From contig JAQIWT010000903.1 of assembly GCA_034696485.1 (NCBI GenBank), forward strand, positions 1 through 14,035: a DNA stretch of 14,035 bases, read 5' to 3'. This stretch comes from Isohypsibius dastychi. Lineage: Eukaryota; Tardigrada; Eutardigrada; Parachela; Isohypsibiidae. The position numbers and the translations under genes are program-made. A model generated the notes under the pieces. That model worked only from the letters and a program-made list of their open reading frames with translations. It did not search any database and was not told where the DNA came from. This document shows, piece after piece, positions 1 through 5,551 of this stretch (position 1 is the stretch's first letter; every line of letters begins with the position of its first letter).

Positions 1-54
1 GCTTTGGACAAGAATAAAATATTACGGGGAGACTTCGGCGATCCTATAGTTGAG

Positions 55-165
55 GAAATCAAATTATGGTTCGGGTGACCGTAACCACCATATCGCCGTA
101 GCCGGGTAACCTACCGTAGTAAGACCGACCTCGGTAACCGTAATTACATCATCCTATGGTAAATC
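55..165 (-). pseudogene. Gly/Tyr-rich peptide relic, frameshifted
   Basis: On the minus strand this stretch reads as alternating Gly and Tyr codons (TAC GGT TAC ... TCT TAC TAC GGT). It then continues as Pro-Gly-Tyr-Gly and Gly-Gly-Tyr-Gly, but only if the reading frame is shifted between blocks. No single frame stays open through all the blocks and no start codon is visible. Gly/Tyr-rich repeats occur in ecdysozoan cuticle proteins and in some small secreted defence peptides, so a decayed member of such a family is the simplest reading. Chance simple-sequence bias is the alternative. Seen: the repeated codon pattern. Inferred: that it was once coding. Confidence 0.22.
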
Positions 166-280
166 GCAGGTCTTTTTCCGCTGGGGTGAAACTGCTTTGG
201 AATGAACGGCAGACTACCAACAATCGGCAGAACTAAACAACAAATGAATATCAATTATAAACTTTTGTGATGCTTTTTAG

Positions 281-642
281 AAGGAGGCCACAAACCTACT
301 TGGTGGACCGGGTGGCAGATTTCGAGGTTTGGAAACAAACCAGTACGCTATGGCGGTGAAAAAAGTGATTCCGATGAGAATTCCAATCATGATTACAGAC
401 TTTGGTTGAAGAAGATCCGAGAAAATGCTGCAATTGAATTTGTCGGAAGGTTGTTTCGGTTTTGGGTATCTGGCTGAATAGTCAGTCTGGGGCCAATGTT
501 CAGCCGATATTATTGACGTTATTGATGTAAGTCTATTGACAATATTCAGGACTACGGACGTAGATCGACTAAAGCAACGTATACCTTCCCTCCAGGCACA
601 GCCATTTGTGTCAAGAAATGTTGCATCAACTCAGCGATTTAG
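281..642 (+). CDS. Possible two-exon Cys-containing secreted fragment, no start found
   Basis: A TTTTTAG acceptor precedes 281, and a frame beginning at 283 stays open for 61 codons to 465, where a GTATCT donor could start an 84-nt intron. An ATTCAG acceptor then allows 550-642, which keeps phase and ends in TAG. The second piece encodes a YGRR basic patch followed by Cys residues (ICVKKCC) near the C terminus. I found no upstream exon with an initiator Met or signal peptide. A frameshifted alternative near 330 gives a more Gly-rich reading (GGPGGRFRG). I do not recognise a family. This may be a relic or chance open frame. Confidence 0.17.
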
Positions 643-875
643 TAAACTAAATTTTGTTTTTCTCACTTGGCAGAAAATCGGCCAGGGCAGCTGGTACATC
701 ACAGCAAAATGTTTTTCATGCTTTTCAGCACAGTCAGTTTCTGCTGACATGAAAAACGTTTTGAGGCAGTACCGTACCATGAGTTTTTTTACTGCGAGCT
801 CATCCAAAGACGCTGACTACTACACATGATTCATGCCTACAGTACACTACTGCGGGCAAGTGGATTTCTATGCTT
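643..875. other. No supported gene
   Basis: A reading frame is open through part of this stretch on the plus strand, but it begins at a non-ATG codon, has no recognisable domain and no convincing splice sites. I see nothing else in it. Confidence 0.4.
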
Positions 876-1331
876 TTAGCATCTGAGCTTTTTTGTGAAA
901 TTCGTTGCTTTATCAAGGAAATGTCTAATGCCTCCACATAAAGTCCCGGTTAGGCTGTAGCATCCCCTAATACGTTGGTAGCCACAAGCTTTCGCTGTCG
1001 GTTGAACTGGGAATTTCCTTTGTCTAAGGTTTGAAGGCCACTCTTTGTAACAGCCATTTACGAATACGAAGCGTCTCCACTTCCAGCCATTGCATTTGTC
1101 CATGGATCATTGCAAAGACCAAGTTTAATTCAAACTCGGAATACAGAGACCAAGCAATTTCAACCCCAATCCATGCATCTGTGTGGAATTCAGACACGGC
1201 GGTTTCAAGATGCTGTGATGTCATTGTCTGGCATGCCGATATGTGATTGTTTCTGTGTTTCGAAGTTCTCTACCTGTCTAGTTCGATCAGTTTCTCCAGT
1301 TCAGCCTTGTTTGGAAAACTTGCAGTCCAGT
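876..1331 (-). pseudogene. C-type-lectin-like domain relic, broken
   Basis: Read on the minus strand, the blocks of a C-type lectin fold appear in the right order. First comes an AELEKL helix block with TASFPNK before it (1331-1274), then a donor-like GTAGAG and a possible 61-nt intron. Next is the DAWIG block (the family's WIG motif, about 1160-1175), then WKW followed by YKEWPSN (about 1040-1090), then Cys residues in ACGYQRI and after. The frame is broken at least twice. The first join does not keep phase (or holds an in-frame TAG), and the WIG and WKW blocks lie in different frames. The Ca-binding EPN/QPD and WND motifs are not seen. Known of family: C-type lectins are common secreted immune pattern-recognition proteins. 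Inferred: a dead copy, or a very divergent gene I have split wrongly. Confidence 0.4.
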
Positions 1332-1401
1332 CTTATGAATATTTATTCATACATCATCGCGCCAGACACACTTTGAAATGAATGGTATTGAATAAAAATG
1401 A

Positions 1402-1644
1402 GCGATCTCAGAGGTTTCGCAGAAGGCTTTTGATTGTAGACTCTTTGTTGGGACAGCCAGCGGACGTCCAGGCCACCCACAACAGAGCCAGCGGAAATTT
1501 CGTATGATACACTTTGGATCCAACTTGAAGATTAGCGAATGTGCACTAGTGCAGAAGGCGTGCAACAACTGCAGTGAGGTTCAGCTGATGCAGTATCTGG
1601 ACACGGTCGGAAGGAAGCAAATTGCATGTTGTAAAAGCTGAAAA
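1402..1644 (+). CDS. Cys-rich open frame, probable 3' exon of unknown secreted protein
   Basis: A frame open from 1402 to a TGA at 1642-1644 has two possible AG acceptors near its start (CTCAG ending at 1411 and CGCAG ending at 1422). The first in-frame ATG is internal, at 1504, so this would be an exon rather than a whole gene. The encoded segment has one early Cys, then a C-x7-C-x2-C cluster and an ACCKS C terminus. It faintly recalls the tail of cystine-knot ligands, but that is a resemblance by eye only. No upstream exon or polyadenylation signal was found. It lies just upstream, in minus-strand terms, of the lectin-like relic, so an antisense shadow of that relic cannot be excluded. Confidence 0.24.
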
Positions 1645-1752
1645 AGAAAGTCTTACGTTAACGAATTTCGTGGGTGAATAAGTTCCTCGCGCAAACAGTG
1701 GGTTAGCGTGGGCCTTAAGTTGGTGCCCCCTTCTCGACTGAAGCTGCGACAC
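1645..1752. other. Intergenic, nothing supported
   Basis: I see no gene or motif between the Cys-rich frame and the inverted-repeat element. Confidence 0.4.
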
Positions 1753-2582
1753 TTAACTGGAGGTACCACGTTGCGATGCTTATTTTGAGTATTTTGAATT
1801 TCTGTCTTGTCTTGTACAGAATTGAATACTTCATTTTTCAAGTTCAAATAGATTAATGAAGGTTGGCTAAAACACTTACATTTCGATTAAATACTTCATC
1901 ATAATTTAAGTTAGCGAATTGATCGAACCAAAATATAATGGTCTATGACGTACAGATGAGCAGAGCACGTTCTCACGCTATACCTACCTTATCAAGAGAT
2001 ACCATCTGTACGTGCACGACCAATAATTTTGGACACGGCTGGCCTGATGGTTTCCGATGCTTAACTTTGCACTTCATTTCCTCAAAACAGACACAATTTC
2101 ATTCTGATTTTTCTGTAATTTCGGAATAAGCGCTTAAAATTCAGTTCGAACACGGAAGGGGTACAGAATTGAAAACTGTATGTACTTGTTTTTTCGTTTT
2201 ACGAGTCATCGAAAACTGGCGTTACAAGAGCAGATTGGAACAAGCCAATTAGAGGTCGTCTCATTCCAAGTTATGTTACTCATTATCCAGCCAACCTAAA
2301 TTAAAGGCAAGAGACAAGTACATACAGTTTTTGATCTTGTTTACGTTGCATATTTTGTAATTGGAGATTGATTTTTTTTGATTTTGGTACAGCCAGTCAA
2401 AGATAAGATTTTCAATACGTGATATCTCCAAAAATAAACTTTTCAAATTATTTCAAATACGTGTTCTGGTAGCCCAATCATTTGCACGTAGGATGATACG
2501 GCCAAATGGCAAACAGCGGCCACAGCTAATGAATGCTAACTCTTGCGCCAAAACAGGCGTTCAACGTGGTACCTCCAGTTAA
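1753..2582. mobile_element. TTAA-flanked inverted-repeat element (MITE-like)
   Basis: The ends are a perfect inverted repeat. The 22 nt at 1752-1773 are the exact reverse complement of 2562-2583. Each repeat carries TTAA at its outer edge (1753-1756 and 2579-2582) followed inward by CTGGAGGTACCACGTTG. This matches a TTAA target duplication flanking an 822-bp element (1757-2578) with about 17-bp terminal inverted repeats. No transposase frame is present, so it would be non-autonomous. A TTAA target is typical of the piggyBac superfamily, but the terminal CTGG here is not the usual piggyBac CCC, so the superfamily is unassigned. An internal inverted repeat (2172-2189 with 2314-2331) and a 13-nt direct repeat (1815-1827 and 2161-2173) lie inside. 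Confidence 0.6.
2172..2331. repeat. Internal inverted repeat, 18-nt perfect arms
   Basis: AAAACTGTATGTACTTGT at 2172-2189 is exactly reverse-complemented at 2314-2331, leaving a 124-nt loop. It lies inside the TTAA-flanked element and could mark a nested element or a sub-terminal structure. Confidence 0.65.
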
Positions 2583-2583
2583 G

Positions 2584-3115
2584 AATGTCACAAGCTCGAT
2601 CCCATTACTGACCTGACCATGTTAACAAAATGAAAAAAGTGTCACCATTGGGTTATGAATTTCTTTTCTTCTTGCGAAGGAGCGACAGCTGCCCTCATGG
2701 TTGTGAATTGTGATAGATAGACAGAACATGCTGGGAGAGGCAAGCCACCAATGGCGACAGGCTCGCCATCGTCACTACTAAAAAGCGTCAACAAATACTG
2801 CCAAGTGCGACCAAATTAGTATTCTGTTGGTTTAGGGTCGCGTTTGGCAGCGAGACGCTCTGTATCTACTGTACAAGCTATCGAGCTTTTGTTGCATGAC
2901 TCAACCTAACTGTTTGAAGGGATGTCACAGAGCTCCCTCAAGTACCCTATCTTCTTCGATTGACATCGCAAATCCTAACTCTTTCGTCTCATCTTTTAAC
3001 CATTCCCGGAAAATACTGAAAACCCTGGTTCCACCATCATCAAACCTCGCCAACGCTATGATTCAACCCCCACGTGCGACTTAGTCCATTTGAGATTTAA
3101 GTTGACATCCATGGA
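2584..3115. other. Intergenic, no supported gene
   Basis: Short open frames occur on both strands but none has a recognisable domain or splice structure. On the minus strand an 8-residue terminal exon after a TTTTCAG acceptor (about 3000-3026) could extend the lectin gene upstream of it, as an alternative to that gene's unspliced end. No AATAAA for the lectin gene was found here. Confidence 0.4.
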
Positions 3116-3614
3116 TCACCATGCACCACATTCACATACCGGCCAGTCGCTGATTCGTCGCAGGCACCGATAGCTTATTCGCAAGTGCATTGGCACATCT
3201 CCGCATGGACTTCCCAGTTCCTGAGGTGTAGATAATACTGAACATTCCGTCTTCTCCACACAATATTCTTGGAATATTAAGGTCATATTTGACCAGCATC
3301 CGTTTGACTCCAACGTTGTTTGTCCTGACGAAGGATCAACAACAACTGGCTCGTAAATGGCACTTGTTACCATTATATATTTGGCATTGCCACCGCAAAG
3401 TAGATTTGTGCTTTCACCCGATTGTAAAATGATCTCGGTTATGCGACTCTCAACGCGCCAAGACAGTGCGGACATCTATAATACTATTCCGAATCAAAAA
3501 TAACAACAGAGATCAATGTTGGAAACGCATTGGACACAAAGTGAGCGATGTTCATCTGAAAACCTTTTTTCTGAGACTCACCACAATCAACAGCCATTCA
3601 CAAGCCATCACCAT
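3116..3614 (-). CDS. Small secreted SUEL/Gal-lectin domain protein
   Basis: Exons 3614-3582 and 3475-3116 (106-nt intron, GTGAGT donor, TATTATAG acceptor) give 130 residues. Residues 1-21 form a signal peptide (core WLLIVMSALSW) made only when the two exons are joined. Residues 23-115 match the rhamnose-binding (SUEL, Gal_Lectin) fold: ILQSGES, LLC, SAIYE, then Cys 71, 83, 89, 102 and the closing ISYRC at 115. Six of the usual eight Cys remain. The two missing are the first and third, which pair with each other in this family. The sugar-contact YGR is replaced by YEP, and DPC...KYL by SPC...MHL, so classical rhamnose binding is doubtful. The end may be unspliced (TGA at 3116-3118), or a GTATGT donor at 3139 may lead to a short extra exon. 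Other SUEL domains occur in lectins and adhesion receptors. Confidence 0.68.
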
Positions 3615-4647
3615 TCTCCAAATGCAAACTCTTGACGATTAAGAAAAGGTGGATCATATCAAAACAAAAACGAGTCAACTGTTCAGTAAAAACGCAGTTT
3701 CTTACAACTTCGCCAGTTAGCTGTTTGTAAACTCAGATACGTACATAAAGTACGATCTATCGTTGGTGATTGATACTTCCTGATGCAGTTTACTTCCGCA
3801 GACCGCAGTAAGCGCAAGTTCTGACAACGCCTACAGCAGGTCAGTCCGTAACAATGAGCGCTCATGTCGTCATCGAATCTGACCACGATCTTTCAGTTTT
3901 TGCCTCAGAATATTAACAAAACTATAGCCGTTAAGTTCCTTCAACCAAATGATTATTTTGATCAAATTCTACCTGACACCGTGAAAACCTACCAATTTTG
4001 AACCGCTGTGTGTGAAAGGCGATTTACTGCATTCTGAAAACGAATACCATGTATGCCGTTATTCATGATGATGAGGGTAGCCTTCGAAGGCATACAAACG
4101 TCAGCAATCGAGTTATTCAAACGAGTATCTTCCAGCTCGTTTACATGTCTGACCCCGTGGTGACCTTTTTGATTCATGTTTGTCAGTACTTTCGTGGCAG
4201 TCGTGTTCCACAGTTTTTTGAATTGCAGTCAACAGTAAATTAACAGGGACGATGTTAACATCGATGAAGTCGTTAAAGGTTAAATGCAATAATTCATCGC
4301 AGGTAGATTCGCTGTCCAAAATTCGAAATCTGCAAACACCAACCCAACATCGCCAGCCAATAATTCGCTGGAATCATAATTACTTTTTCAAGAATTTTCG
4401 TTGCCAGTTGGAGCCCATTAAAATATGTATGGCTGTATAATGTGCACAAATATGGTAGTGCATATTTTGTTTTGTGAACGAACATCGCACGATAGCCCCA
4501 AATATTTTCTCAAGTACGTAGAGCGTGCAATACTACTGTAAAGCGTATTTGGGACAGCGTCCGGGTCTGGCGCCCGAGATCCAAACCGGACTTCATGATA
4601 CAATTACGAATATCCTGGACTATTGTCACATCACGATACAAGGGAGA
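3615..4647. other. Divergent intergenic region between lectin and peptide genes
   Basis: Several short open frames (for example minus 4319-4113 and minus 4177-3989) have protein-like composition but no recognisable motif, and I could not link them with splice sites. They may be remnants of an old gene. An imperfect hairpin lies at 4559-4591 (GTCCGG...CCGGAC). The promoters of both flanking genes must lie within this region. No clear TATA box was found for the minus-strand lectin gene. Confidence 0.4.
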
Positions 4648-4707
4648 GGAACTTCCAAAAAACCATACAACTATATAAGCGAGAATGCTAGACTTTGATC
4701 ATCAGTT
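4648..4707 (+). promoter_or_regulatory. TATA/Inr core promoter with kappaB-like site
   Basis: TATATAAG at 4672-4679 is followed by an arthropod-type initiator TCAGTT at 4702-4707. The initiator A at 4704 lies 32 bp from the start of the TATA box, the standard spacing. The 5' UTR would be 59 nt (4704-4762). Twenty-four bp upstream of the TATA start, GGAACTTCC (4648-4656) is a palindromic Rel/NF-kappaB-like half-site pair. Two ETS half-sites would read the same way. The core elements are clear; the kappaB reading is inference. Confidence 0.7.
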
Positions 4708-4762
4708 CAAGTTTTCACAGACGTCTTGAATATCCCCCAACTCACTCGTAATCCAGGAGAAA

Positions 4763-5183
4763 ATGTCTTGCAAAATCGTGCTCTGCCTCTTGGTATTGGT
4801 CGCTGTCGCCAAATGCTCCACACTCCCGCGATATCGTCCCTCTCCGTATGGACCTCAGCTCATTCGGTCTGAGACGGGTAAGCATCCCGACTGTTTTTGA
4901 ATCTATGGTATCATTAATAATTTTATTTTATTTTTCAGTCAAAGATGAGGACGTTTTTGAAGATGTGGTTTTCGATGAGGATGAAGATGAGGATACCGCC
5001 GCTCGTGTAGCTATCAAAGATGTCTGCCTCCAGAAATGTATCCAGGCCGCCAAGTTGTCAGCCAAGGAATGCAACCGGGAATGCATCAAAGCCGTCAACG
5101 ATATCCCGAATCCTCGGTTCATCGGAGCTGCAGTAGGGGCTGTTGGGAATATCGTTTCCGCTGCCATTAACAAATGGGGATAA
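4763..5183 (+). CDS. Secreted Cys-hairpin peptide precursor, AMP-like
   Basis: Exons 4763-4877 and 4939-5183 (61-nt intron, GTAAGC...TTTTTCAG) encode 119 residues. The start has a favourable AAA ATG context and sits 59 nt behind a TATA/Inr promoter. Residues 1-19 are a signal peptide (core IVLCLLVLVAVA). Residues 40-57 are an acidic spacer, nearly all Asp/Glu. Residues 62-119 are net positive, with Cys 68, 72, 83 and 87 in a Cx3C-x10-Cx3C pattern like alpha-helical hairpin peptides. A Gly/Ala/Val-rich, probably amphipathic tail (99-115) ends in KWG. Signal, acidic pro-region and cationic Cys-paired mature part are the usual plan of antimicrobial or venom-type peptides; the sequence does not settle which. 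Processing near TAAR-61 is a guess. I do not recognise the family. Confidence 0.8.
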
Positions 5184-5254
5184 TCTTTTAATTTACTGTC
5201 TTTGCTGATCGTATTTCGGTTGACCAATATTTTGCATTTTTGGTGAAATTATTG

Positions 5255-5260
5255 TTTATT
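5255..5260 (-). terminator. Candidate ClpX polyadenylation signal
   Basis: TTTATT on the plus strand is AATAAA on the ClpX strand, 292 nt past its TGA. It is the nearest exact hexamer, though a variant closer to the stop may be used instead. Confidence 0.35.
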
Positions 5261-5293
5261 TACAAAGTACATATTTGATCAGATTGACTGCCA

Positions 5294-5299
5294 AATAAA
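5294..5299 (+). terminator. Polyadenylation signal AATAAA of peptide gene
   Basis: A canonical AATAAA lies 111 nt past the peptide gene's TAA stop, followed by a T/G-rich stretch. Confidence 0.6.
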
Positions 5300-5551
5300 A
5301 AATTCAGGGTCTCTTCGATTATTGTCTCCAATTTAGGCGTATATTTCGGATTAGTGAGCTCCTCAAACGCACTCTCCGATTTTGCTTGACATTTGGCGAA
5401 ACAACAGCATGAACAAAGACGTTTTCATCGGGTTTCCATTCGCTACAACGGAACTCAGAAGGAATACAATTAAAACTCGCGAGATATTAAAAGTCATATG
5501 ATACAACGGTTTCAGTATTTGATCTTTTCTAAAAACAAAACTTATTTATAA

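Larger units (their letters stand above)
5184..5551. other. Convergent 3' ends of peptide gene and ClpX
   Basis: The plus-strand peptide gene has AATAAA at 5294-5299. On the minus strand the first exact AATAAA after the ClpX stop is the complement of 5255-5260. If both are used, the two 3' UTRs overlap by at least about 40 nt. A weaker TATAAATAAG closer to the ClpX stop (5541-5550) would avoid overlap. No gene is seen between them. Confidence 0.55.

Noticed and set aside
1653-1847. Minus-strand short frames across the left end of the inverted-repeat element
   Set aside because: They cross the element boundary and have no recognisable content.
2896-3084. Plus-strand 62-residue Ser/Pro-rich frame
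   Set aside because: No domain, no conserved motif and no promoter or polyadenylation signal; probably chance.
4571-4590. Retroelement primer-binding site or tRNA 3' end (TGGCGCCCGAG)
   Set aside because: Only about 10 bases match. There is no LTR ending in CA next to it, no A box at the right distance and no tRNA fold.
4848-4938. A longer contiguous first exon for the peptide gene, starting at 4848
   Set aside because: That reading runs through the intron and lacks a signal peptide. The spliced ATG at 4763 gives a signal peptide, a proper donor/acceptor and a matching core promoter.
4928-5227. Minus-strand 99-residue frame opposite the peptide gene
   Set aside because: Its poly-Ser run is just the antisense of the Asp/Glu codons of the acidic spacer; no promoter or domain.
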